Shown: positions 20,093 to 29,500 of the stretch, piece by piece
Numbering within the stretch: the stretch's first letter is position 1
Layout of the letters: every line of letters starts with the position of its first letter
From: Cryoendolithus antarcticus
Lineage: Eukaryota; Ascomycota; Dothideomycetes; Cladosporiales; Cladosporiaceae
NCBI GenBank assembly: GCA_002077065.1
Contig: NAJO01000011.1
Location: 581,001 to 645,000, forward strand
Direction: 5' to 3'
Length of the DNA stretch: 64,000 nt
Notes under the pieces: model-generated
What the model saw: the letters and a program-made list of their open reading frames with translations, nothing else
Database searches by the model: none
What the model was told of the DNA's origin: nothing
Program-made: the position numbers and the translations under genes

Positions 20093-22939
20093 ATGCCACC
20101 GGCAAGAACGCCAGCAGAGTACGCCCTGCAGGAGCACAAGACTAAAGTATGTCTCTTCATGCTCTTCGAGACAAAGCCCATTGCTAACTCGGTTCAGCTC
20201 GCTACGTCCTACCAATCTCTCCTCTCCGACTTCTCCTCCCTCGACCTCACAACAGTAGGCAATTACTCCCTCGGCCGCCTGATCGGAAAGGGAAGCTTTG
20301 GCCGTGTCTACCTCGCCTCGCATAAACTCACCAATGGCTCTAAAGTCGTTCTCAAGAGCGCGAAGAAGGACGACGCGAATCTTGCCCGTGAGATCCACCA
20401 CCACAGGCAGTTCCTGCACCCTCACATCGCGCGACTGTACGAGGTGATAGTCACAGAAACGCTGGTATGGCTGGTGCTGGAGTGGTGTCCGGGAGATGAG
20501 CTGTACAATCACTTGCTTAAGCATGGGCGGATGGAAGCGGCGAAGGTGCAGAGGATCTTCACGCAGCTGGTTGGGGCTGTGAGCTATGTGCATGCGAAGG
20601 CGTGTGTGCATCGAGATTTGAAGCTGGAAAATATCCTGCTGGACAAGAATGGCAATGTTAAGTTGGTCGACTTTGGGTTCACGAGGGAGTACCAAGGGTC
20701 CACGAGCTATCTGCAGACATGGTGTGGTACTGTGTGCTACTCGGCGCCGGAGATGCTGAGGGGTGAGAAGTATGCTGGAGAAAAGGTGGATGTGTGGAGT
20801 CTTGGGATTATCCTGTATGCTCTGATTTGTGGCGAGCTGCCTTTCGATGAGGAGGACGAGAGTGAGACGAAGAGAAGGATATTGGCGGAGGAGCCGGTAT
20901 ATCCTGAGTACATGCCGGAGGCAGCGAGGGACTTGATCAAGAAGCTGTTGTCAAAGCGGCCGATCTTGAGGCCTTCACTGGGAGATATCCTGAAGGATCC
21001 TTGGCTTACGGATCACTCGCCGCAGCAACACGAGATCCTCAAGTTGCAGCAGCCTGCTCCGTTCAGCACGCAACTTGAGAAGGACACTCTGCAGCGCATG
21101 CGAAGTGCTGGTGTAGACATCGATACAGTCATCGAGAACGTGCTGTCGCAAAGATGTGATGCGTTGGCGGGCTGGTGGGCCTTGCTGATCGAGAAGGAAC
21201 AGAGGAAGGAGCGAAGAAAGGAACGGAAACGCAAGGATCGCGAGGCCGAGACAAAGTCATTGCGACGGCTAAGTGCAGCAAGCAGCAGATTGCTGGCCCA
21301 GAGTGCTCTGCTGGGCGAGATTCATGAAGGTGACGAGATTGCTCTTGGCGCATCCCCGCAGGCTAGGGGCCGGCGGATGTCGCGTCGTAATGGCAGTCTA
21401 CATCGCCATAGCCAGTTACTGGAGCTTCCAAAGGTACCTGAGCTGAAAGCGCCTTCACCCGAAGCAGAGCGAGATAAAAGGCTGCCTCTTCCCAAGCTAC
21501 TGCCAGACGACCGAGATCCGAGTCGAAGTCGGAGTCGACCCGCACCTCCACCAAAAGATCCGAACACCCCAGCTGTAAGACGAGCGCGGACGGTCAGTCG
21601 AAGTAGCACGAGCATGCTGCGAAATGTTACGGTCAATCCCGATCTTTTGAGTCCGTCTTACGTTCCTCCACCACAACGGAGGAAGAATTTCTACCAGCAA
21701 CCTCTCAAGCGACAGCTACAAATGTTCAAGCACTGGTTCAAGGAAGGTGCAAAGCGTACGAAATCACCCAACAGTCAGGGCAGCGACAAGTCTAAAGGCC
21801 GCGATAGTCCTGAGATCCAGATGAACGGTGTTCACGTAGCTGAGCAAGGCAGTCTCGCCCGCAAAGACATCACCCGCAGCGCCACGACCCTCACTATTCC
21901 AAGGAAGGCTATCGGAGACAAGGGTCGTCCGGAGCTCCTTCAACGACAGACACTCCCCGCCAGACCAAGACTGTACACTGATGCCTCAGCCGAGAGTCGG
22001 AACAGCATCATTCGCAAACGGCAGTCCTTGAGTCCTCACACACTGACCCCTCACTCTTCGTATCGTCGCTCCTCGGTCGGCCTTCGAGGTCGCACATCGA
22101 CGTCTTCATCCGTCTCATCGGTCCGCAGCGCCTACCCGTCTGCGCCAGCTCACGGCCACAGTCTATCCAAAGCCTCTTCAACGTCCAGCAACTCCGTCGC
22201 TTCGCCCTCGGGTCTCTCAGCGACATCCGCATCTCGCATGGCTCGCTCGCCTCACGGCTCAGTCAAAGTCCTGCCCGCTACGCCAGCGTCCACAGTCTTC
22301 CCATCTGGCATTCGAGTCTCCCGCCGACCTCCGCCTTCCACACTTGGCACGCTGCAGGGCTTTCCGCAAGCAGCAGCCGCACTCGGAGGTGAAGGGTTCG
22401 GTCCGAGCTCTCCCGGCTTGCCGATATTCGCCAGAAGGAAACGGTCGGTGTTCAAAGGTCCTATGGCGGGTAACTCAGCATCGCCAAGCGGCTTTGGTAG
22501 AGTGCCTATGGGCGCTTCCTCGAGATCTGGTAGCGTCCCTGGCCGGCGAAGCGGGGAGATGATTGGTGGGATTCAGGAGGAAGAAGAGGACGAAGATGAT
22601 GAATTTGACCCTGGACCTGGACTTCAGAGTGCACTTCCGCTGGATGAAGACGATGAGGACGATGGCGACGAAAAATGGGAGGAGATGGATCAGTTCGGCC
22701 CTGAACTCGGTAGTCCAGGTATGGGAAGCCCCGGGTTAGGAAGCCCGGGTCTACTTAGCGAAGAAGCCGAAAGTCCCATCAGTCCTCCTGAAGAGGATAC
22801 GCTGGTCGAGCCGAATGTCAATGGCAGGAGGAGCGCGGCTAGTGCGCACAGTATCCCGCTCACTGCTGAGGCGTTGGCGAAGAAGGATGCTGCGGATTTG
22901 GACGACGCGGCGCAGGGAGTGGCGGTGCCGCTGATATGA
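20093..22939 (+). CDS. Serine/threonine protein kinase, Kin4/Frk1-like
   Basis: Kinase of the CAMK/Snf1-related group. The catalytic domain starts near residue 40: glycine loop GKGSFGRVY, lysine in VVLKSA, catalytic HRDLKLEN, DFGF, and CGTVCYSAPEM with GVDVWSLGIILY-like sequence (KVDVWSLGIILYALICG). About 600 residues of basic, serine-rich, probably disordered sequence follow, with an acidic stretch near the end (EEEEDEDDEFD). A 51-nt intron (20147-20197; GTATGT, TGCTAAC, CAG) is likely although its length is a multiple of three and it has no stop. Removing it gives 931 residues and joins HKTK to LATSYQSLL. Kin4 in yeast acts in the spindle-position checkpoint; orthology is inferred from kinase-domain resemblance only. 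Confidence 0.87.
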   Translation: MPPARTPAEYALQEHKTKVCLFMLFETKPIANSVQLATSYQSLLSDFSSLDLTTVGNYSLGRLIGKGSFGRVYLASHKLTNGSKVVLKSAKKDDANLAREIHHHRQFLHPHIARLYEVIVTETLVWLVLEWCPGDELYNHLLKHGRMEAAKVQRIFTQLVGAVSYVHAKACVHRDLKLENILLDKNGNVKLVDFGFTREYQGSTSYLQTWCGTVCYSAPEMLRGEKYAGEKVDVWSLGIILYALICGELPFDEEDESETKRRILAEEPVYPEYMPEAARDLIKKLLSKRPILRPSLGDILKDPWLTDHSPQQHEILKLQQPAPFSTQLEKDTLQRMRSAGVDIDTVIENVLSQRCDALAGWWALLIEKEQRKERRKERKRKDREAETKSLRRLSAASSRLLAQSALLGEIHEGDEIALGASPQARGRRMSRRNGSLHRHSQLLELPKVPELKAPSPEAERDKRLPLPKLLPDDRDPSRSRSRPAPPPKDPNTPAVRRARTVSRSSTSMLRNVTVNPDLLSPSYVPPPQRRKNFYQQPLKRQLQMFKHWFKEGAKRTKSPNSQGSDKSKGRDSPEIQMNGVHVAEQGSLARKDITRSATTLTIPRKAIGDKGRPELLQRQTLPARPRLYTDASAESRNSIIRKRQSLSPHTLTPHSSYRRSSVGLRGRTSTSSSVSSVRSAYPSAPAHGHSLSKASSTSSNSVASPSGLSATSASRMARSPHGSVKVLPATPASTVFPSGIRVSRRPPPSTLGTLQGFPQAAAALGGEGFGPSSPGLPIFARRKRSVFKGPMAGNSASPSGFGRVPMGASSRSGSVPGRRSGEMIGGIQEEEEDEDDEFDPGPGLQSALPLDEDDEDDGDEKWEEMDQFGPELGSPGMGSPGLGSPGLLSEEAESPISPPEEDTLVEPNVNGRRSAASAHSIPLTAEALAKKDAADLDDAAQGVAVPLI

Positions 22940-23204
22940 AAATGATAGATTGGAAGAGGAATGGGTGCTTCTGGTTTGTGGCGTTCAAGCGAATGAGCGA
23001 TTCCTCGATGCACATTGGGCTTGAGAGTGGAGGATATGTAACAGTATTGTATGACCATGAGAGAGTATTTGTGACACAGGCCCTACGTTGCTGATGATCA
23101 CTCCCTCCGAGACTGTCTACTTTCTCCGATGCGAAGTAGCTCATGTTCTCACTCACCGCCACTTCACATCGCTGTCAATACTGCTCGCTTCCCGACATCA
23201 TCAT

Positions 23205-24711
23205 TCACGCTTCGCGATCCTTACACCACTTCTCCACCTCACCTTCCAGCTTCGCTCGCTGCTCCTTCACATTCCCCATCATCTCCATCGCCTTCTTTCC
23301 CGCCCCATCCCTCCCCTCTTCTCCCATACCTTCCCACACCTGGTTCATCAGATCCATAACAGCGAAGAGCTGATTGGGCAGCCAGGTCACGATCGGGCTC
23401 CCTCCGGTTGCAACCGCATACTTCGTCTGCCGCAGAATATACTCCCTGCTGAACAGCCAGTGGCGCCAGCGGAAAGATCTAACGTGGTCCAGAAGTCTCA
23501 GGTAGAGCACAGCAGTCTCTGCATCTTCCTGACAAGCCTCCCTCACGCCCAGCTTCTCGGCTCGCTGACGCACGTAAGCGAGGAACTCGCGATGCGGTTT
23601 TGGGCGATAGCTGCGGAAGTCCCGCAGTATAGCAGTGAGGGGGTTCTCGGGCATAGGAATTTGTAGCAGGGAGTCAAGAAGTGGGATCATCGAGTCGTTC
23701 GCGCCGGACTCGCCGCGGAAGAACATTGGCTCGTTATTGTTCTCCCCTTCGTAGACGACGCCATTAGGGAACATCGACTGATTTGTGATGCCGAAGATGA
23801 AGGTGCGGTAGGAGGTGTAGTCTTTGGGCTTGGAGTGGGACCACATTTTGTCCATGGAGGCTTCGATGGCTGACATGGCTTCCAGCAGAAGGTGTAGGGG
23901 CTGCGTCAGGGAGTGGTTTGATGCATTTGTGGGTTTGGAGGCGATGGCGTCGAGTAGGTCTATGGAACCGCGGACTAGGGCTGGCGAGCCAGCGGAGACC
24001 ATGTCGATGTGTGTTGCTATGAAGCCGTGTTCGGAAGAGCAAGGGTCGAGGCCGTGTTCGAAGGCGCAGATGAGGCGGAGGTTGGTGTACGCTGTAGGGT
24101 CTTGAGAGGATGTGAACCCGTTACGGTAGTTGTATAGACAGTAAGCGGCAGCGTACGCCATGAATGGATGAATTTCGAGGCTGCTATGCGTCAGTGATGA
24201 GGTGTGTCCGTTAAGAGAAGTGGGATATGTACAGCTTGGCGGTCTTCACCAGAGGCCCGGCGATGTTGCGTGGGAGAGTCTGTCGGCCAAGCCCTAACCC
24301 TCGCTCGCCTTTGCAGCGGCGCTCCCAGCACGGCTCCAGCAGATACGCTGAAGCCAGGAAGCTGTAGTCACGGAAGACTGCAGTGACAGCAACAAGGTCT
24401 GGCTTGCCATCAGGCGCAACGAGGTTGTCCACTTCGGATGCAAGGTCTGGCAGCACGCTTCCCAGGTCGATGGTAGGACCCAGCTGGAACGATGCGAGTA
24501 GACCTGGACCAGACGATGTCGAGATGGGCATGCGCTCCACTAGCTGCTGTACGGGTGTGAAGGCCTTGGGCAGGTCGACTTCGGGGGCTTGCAGAGGCAG
24601 GAAGCCTCGATGGACGTTGACGGTAAACGGATCCAGCGAGCGCGGAAGGTCGTGTGGATCATCTCTGATGTATTCGAGCGCATCGCTCGCATGTATCTCT
24701 GTACTAGCCAT
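23205..24711 (-). CDS. Indoleamine 2,3-dioxygenase-like haem dioxygenase
   Basis: 484 residues from exons 24711-24233 and 24180-23205; the 52-nt intron joins VKTAKL to LEIHPFMAYAAAYCL. Family hallmarks are the SMFPNGVVYEG and FRGESGANDSMIPLLD blocks and FRSYRPKPHREFL, where the histidine is the likely proximal haem ligand. Indoleamine dioxygenases open the indole ring of tryptophan to N-formylkynurenine, the first step to NAD or to tryptophan use. Fungi often carry several paralogues, some with weak activity, so whether this is the Bna2-type NAD enzyme cannot be told. It lies tail-to-tail with the Kin4-like kinase. Two 21-bp GC-rich palindromes lie 137 and 201 bases upstream of its ATG. Confidence 0.88.
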
Positions 24712-24847
24712 CTTGGTAGAAGGTCGAAGTATGTAGGGAAGAAGCAGGAAATTGGCTTGGCAACGTCACGTGAGGTAGTCCAATGAGGTCGAGGTCGATG
24801 AAGGGAACCAGAAATGAATCTGAGAAATTCGTGGAGATATACTCTGC

Positions 24848-24868
24848 GGCCGGAATTATATTCCGGCC
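24848..24868. promoter_or_regulatory. Palindrome 1 upstream of the dioxygenase gene
   Basis: GGCCGGAAT-TAT-ATTCCGGCC, 9-bp arms with a 3-nt centre. It contains CGG and CCG half-sites in inverted orientation, the arrangement read by dimeric Zn2Cys6 regulators (inference). Confidence 0.5.
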
Positions 24869-24911
24869 AACATGAGATAGTCCTATCTTGAGTATTCGAA
24901 TGCGATTTGTC

Positions 24912-24932
24912 TGGCCGGAAGGTTTCCGGCCA
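24912..24932. promoter_or_regulatory. Palindrome 2 upstream of the dioxygenase gene
   Basis: TGGCCGGAA-GGT-TTCCGGCCA, 9-bp arms with a 3-nt centre, sharing GGCCGGAA...TTCCGGCC with palindrome 1, which lies 43 bases nearer the gene. Repetition of the same dyad supports a regulatory role (inference). Confidence 0.5.
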
Positions 24933-25394
24933 CATGCGCGAACACAGATTTGTATTGGGAGAGCTGCGAGCGGGTAGGTATAAAACAGCTGCGGTTGATC
25001 GCTACCAGCGACAACAATCGCGTCATCATCTTCAGATGCTTCTTGGCTGCGTTCAGCTATCGGCCAAAGTGACGTTGAAATGACCATACTCAGACGTGAA
25101 CCCGCCAGCTCATTGTTGCCACTCTGTCTCTACAAGTCATTCGACTACCGTAAAGCTCCTTACTTGACTACCCATCAGTAAAGGCGAGACGGAGTGAGCT
25201 CGCAAGCACGTACTGCATCACCACATTGCCACGAATGATCCAGGCCTTGCATGGCTGCATTTCCTCTGCTCGATGGCGACACGTTCTGCCTACCATTGCT
25301 GTGCACGACGAAAGCTTGCCAGATGTAAAACGCTCCTGGAAAGCGGAAGATACATGCTGCGCATGTTTCGGGTTTCCTTACTGGCTGACTCCAA

Positions 25395-26048
25395 TCATGG
25401 TGTGTCGAAATTGAGAAGATCATCGTTGAAGCTCCGACCATTGCTCCCAGTCAGCTTCTCGACTTTCGCGGCGCTCATCTCTTTCTTTCCAGAAACAGCG
25501 TTCCTAGCCTTAGGCTCGTCTGTCGCTGGCGCATCCTCCGCGCATCCGCAATCGTAGAAGTCCCCGATCTTCGAGCAGTCGAACAGCTCCTTCTTCAAGC
25601 TCTTATTGACCTCATTATGCACGTGACATGCCCATGCCGCTGCGGAAGACCTCGAAGACGTCTGAGGGGGGAACTTGTCGATGATGGTCCTGAAGTGTTC
25701 TGAGCACTCTCCGCAGGGATACAAGCGTTGGAACAGTTGTATAAAGCTCGCCAATGTTGCGCTTTCCTCGACGTTCGGTTTGACAGGAAAGCGAGCCATG
25801 ACAGTGTGAAAGTACTTCCATGTGGCTCTTCCGAGCTCTGCCTTTGCCGTTTCGTTGCCCAGGTGTGGCATTATCGTGGGTCCAGTGCCAAATTTGGCTT
25901 CATATGGTCCAGCTGCCTTCGTAGCATAATCGGGCCCCCGAGTGCCCTGCGCCTGTGATCGGAAAGAGGTGATGAAGAAGAGGACTACGACTATTGCTGT
26001 TGTGATGAGTGTGAAAACAAAGCGCTTCGAGGGACCGGGTTGCGGCAT
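25395..26048 (-). CDS. ERV2: FAD-linked sulfhydryl oxidase, Erv2 type
   Basis: 217 residues, single exon. Residues 9-28 form one hydrophobic segment without a clear cleavage site, fitting a type II membrane anchor in the ER. The Erv/ALR domain follows: RATWKYFHTVMARFP, the redox pair C112-G-E-C115 in YPCGECSEHFR, and the FAD-binding W-A-C141-H-x-H-N-x-V-N motif. C158, C167 and C169 in the C-terminal tail can act as shuttle cysteines, as in yeast Erv2. The enzyme makes disulfides with oxygen as acceptor and passes them to protein disulfide isomerase. The divergent neighbour is ECM29. Confidence 0.92.
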   Translation of the reverse strand: MPQPGPSKRFVFTLITTAIVVVLFFITSFRSQAQGTRGPDYATKAAGPYEAKFGTGPTIMPHLGNETAKAELGRATWKYFHTVMARFPVKPNVEESATLASFIQLFQRLYPCGECSEHFRTIIDKFPPQTSSRSSAAAWACHVHNEVNKSLKKELFDCSKIGDFYDCGCAEDAPATDEPKARNAVSGKKEMSAAKVEKLTGSNGRSFNDDLLNFDTP

Positions 26049-26541
26049 AGCGTCGTTGTTGGTTGTAGACGGGGATCGAACTCTAGTGTAGGGACGATTT
26101 GATCATGGTCTTCGTCCTCACCGGCGATGATATCGGTCTCTAGCATCGGTGACTCATCATGACGGTCGTCTAGATGATCTTCGTTCTCGTTCCAGACGTA
26201 GCATTCCGAGGTCCCGTGTACATGACTAGGGTAAGATGATCCGCATCAGCCCTACAAACGCCACCATCTGGCGGCATCTAGGAAGTGATCGCTCTTGCTG
26301 TAGGCAGCGTAGAGTGCGTGTACATACAGAGTGACGCGCCCGGCCACACAACTCGGTCACTCGGACATTGCAGCCTTCAGGTACTGCAATCAAGTTCGCA
26401 GCTACTTCACCTCTTCACTTACACGTAATCGTTAAGCGGGCAATGTGAGCGATTGATGTAATTATCCATTCACGACTCCGCGACATATTCGGCGTGAGAA
26501 CGTGAAATCTCCAGGGATTTGAGCATCAAACTTCCTCGATC
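26049..26541. other. Divergent promoter region ERV2 / ECM29 with a coding-like acidic stretch
   Basis: About 490 bases. On the minus strand, roughly 26232 down to 26055 is open and codes for acidic sequence (for example ENEDHLDDRHDESPMLETD), in a frame different from ERV2 and running into its start. No start-to-stop gene can be built from it with confidence. Confidence 0.4.
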
Positions 26542-29500
26542 ATGGCGACGAACAACCAGTCCGCCGAGCAGCGTGAGCTTGCTTTGGTCGGCAAGGTCGA
26601 ACTGCGCATCGCGTTGACCGACAGCGACGCCAAACTGGAGACCACACTGAAGACGTATCTGGCCCCTCTGCTTCTCAAACTGGCGTCTGAGCATCAAAGT
26701 GTACGCAACAAGGTCATGACAATATGTCAGCACGTCAACACCAGAGTCAAGCCGGACTCGGTGCAGCTACCAGTCGCTGCACTGATGAAGCAATTCAAAG
26801 AGCAGCAGAGCTCGCTCATCAGGCACTTCGATCTGCTGTATATCCAGCAAGGCGTAGAACGACTGTCTGCTCCAGAAAGAGCAACGCTCCTGCCCGTCAT
26901 CATCAACGGGATCGCAGACAGCGACACACACGGTGCGACCATCTTCAATCTATTACTTCGGCTGCTTGAGACGTTCCGTTTGCCGCCTAGGGGAGACAGA
27001 GAAGATGTCGAACTTCGGAGTAAGTATGAGGTACGCGATGAAGACGCTGCCTACCTCGCAAAATGGATCGGAAAGGTCATCCTGTTCGCTCCGGTGAAGC
27101 CACCAATGCAGAGCTGTCCGGGGTTGACACCGGAGGAGTACATGTTCATTACGGCGCAGAGCAAGCCAGATGTCTTCAATCCTGCTCAAGGTGGGTTGAA
27201 CTTGCCGCGCACAAAAGTCCTTGCAGCACGCCTCATGGCAAGTGGGTTCTTCCATGACCACGAGCGCTTCCTCCCTGCTCTGTACGCTTCTGCAGATAGT
27301 TCTTCGTTGATCAGCGTTGTGGGCGAGGACATGATGAAGCGGACACTTCCGATGACAGATCTTGAAGACGAGACTTTGTTGCAGCAACTTTTTATGTTAT
27401 ACTTTGGAGACGGAGACGCTAGGAGAGTTCGTCCTCCTCTTCGGATCAAAATCTTGGGGCTACTCGGGCGATCGCAGCACAGCACAAGCTTCTCCACGAA
27501 GATCATGACCCTGGTGGAGGACGGAGTCGCACCGCCAGATGCTGGTGGGGAAGACAGTGTCATGTCCGGTGTTGCTGCGGAGTAAGTTCGCAATCCGTCA
27601 CACATTACGCAAAGCCTGTGCTGAGACTCTTCAGAGGTCCCGCAGTGGCTCGGCATCGTTGTGTTCATCACCAGAGCTGACAATTATGGCAGGAATCGTA
27701 CAAGCCTAGGTCGTGAGGCAAGCAAATTGCGCTCGGCTGTCTTCGCTTACGTCAATTACGTCGCTCGTAGCGGCGCACAGGAGACTCTTCACTCGATCGC
27801 GCCTCGCGTGGTCGGACGGTTGCGTGACTTCATTGAGAACCAAGGCTGGCCGAAGGTGGGTCAGAACGAAGACCTCGTGTCGCGTGGCTATGCGTACGAA
27901 GTTATTGGCCTACTAGCGAAAGCTGGGCCGCGGGATCTGTTGATTGAGAGTGATCAAACAGGACTGGACTTGCTACGCTGGCTGCTGAACTCACTGGCTC
28001 AAGACACGGCAGGTAATGCGATCACGGTCAGCATTGAGGAGAGCCTGTCTACTCTCATCACGGCTATTGCGCGGTTTGACCTGGCGGCCCACGAGAGGGA
28101 AATCCTGGAAGAGCTGCTAGTCGAGCAAATGATGCTATCAGCCGATCTGGAAGCCAACAAGCGTCTGCGGAGCACGCGATACGTTGCAGTTCGCTTTGCC
28201 AACAGATGTCTGCCCTTCGACTCAGTCAAGGCTCGCTGGATAGACGTTCTGGGCATCGGAGCACGGGACGACCGCGCGGAAGTGCGCGAAGAATCCGAGC
28301 GCGGACTGAATCCCTACTGGTACCAGATGCTGCGAGGCACAAGCGCTACTGGGGCCGAAGAGATCTTGTTCGCCTCCTTCGAGGATGTCGTCCGACAGTT
28401 CTTCGGTGGACGTACGGTGCGTAGTAAGGTCGAGCCCATGGCTGTGGTAGTCGAAGCACGCAAAGCGCACAAGCACTGCTTTGTTCACATGGTGGCGTTC
28501 GCACGTCGTGTACTGTTCCACGAGGCATTGATGGAAGCGAACATGTCACCGGGCCTTGACAACGAATGGGACCGCAGGATTGACGCCGCCGCTGAGACGG
28601 ACCCTAAAGCAAGGAGCGCGTTGAAGCAATATATCAGTGGAGTACACCACAAGTCACCGCAATGCCTCGCGGTGGTTCAAAGTGCTCTTTTCGAAAGTTT
28701 GACTGCAGATCCTTCGGCAGGTCAAGTCCGCCTCATCGAGTTCTTATCGCTCGTACCAGATGCTTCGATCGCACGATTGACACCTTATGTTGGGGGATTA
28801 CTACCTGTCATCTTGTCGAACCATCATACGCCTCGACTTACAGCTGCGCAGGCTTTTGGCATCGTCGCCACTCATGCAGAAGTGAATGAGTCGGACGTGC
28901 GCTCATCGACTGAGGATATGAGCCTTCGGATTCATTCATGGAAGACCGCTGCCGGTGCTTTAGCCAATCAAATACATGGCGCTGTTGTCGCCCTTGGGTA
29001 TTTCCACAGCAGAAGTTACTACAGAGGGCGATCAACTAGTGACGCAAAGGCTTTCACCCAGACACTGCTGGAGATACTGAAGGGCTCGAAGGACGCACTG
29101 CTTCGAGAGGCAACGTTCATTGCACTTGGACAACTGTGTATGTTTCGGACTGTTCAGTTGACTTCGGCTGAGGTCAAGCACGCTGCTGAGCAAATCTACG
29201 ACATCGCCAAGACAGGAAATGAGCAAGCGATCCTATGTCTCGGCCAGCTCTCTATGATTGTGGATGAGGAAGAGTCTACTGAGAGCGCAGCGAACACTAA
29301 GGTGATCGAGGAGCACTTACACAAGCTTCACGAAGTCAGACAAGCTGAGGTACACTTCAGCGTTGGCGAGGCGTACAGCTGTCTCGCTATTGGCTGGCAG
29401 TCCGATGCTCTTGCGACCAAGCTTGACATTGATGGTCCGCTGCCTACCCTACCAGCGCGAAGCGGCACACTTGGTCAGATCACTGATCGTTTTATCACTG

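Larger units (their letters stand above)
24712..25394. other. Promoter region of the indoleamine dioxygenase gene
   Basis: About 680 bases between two minus-strand genes. Besides the two palindromes listed separately, I see no coding sequence with family resemblance. Confidence 0.5.

Noticed and set aside
19913..20695. Minus-strand 260-codon frame.
   Set aside because: It is the reverse of the Kin4-like kinase N-terminus, whose plus-strand frame carries clear kinase motifs.
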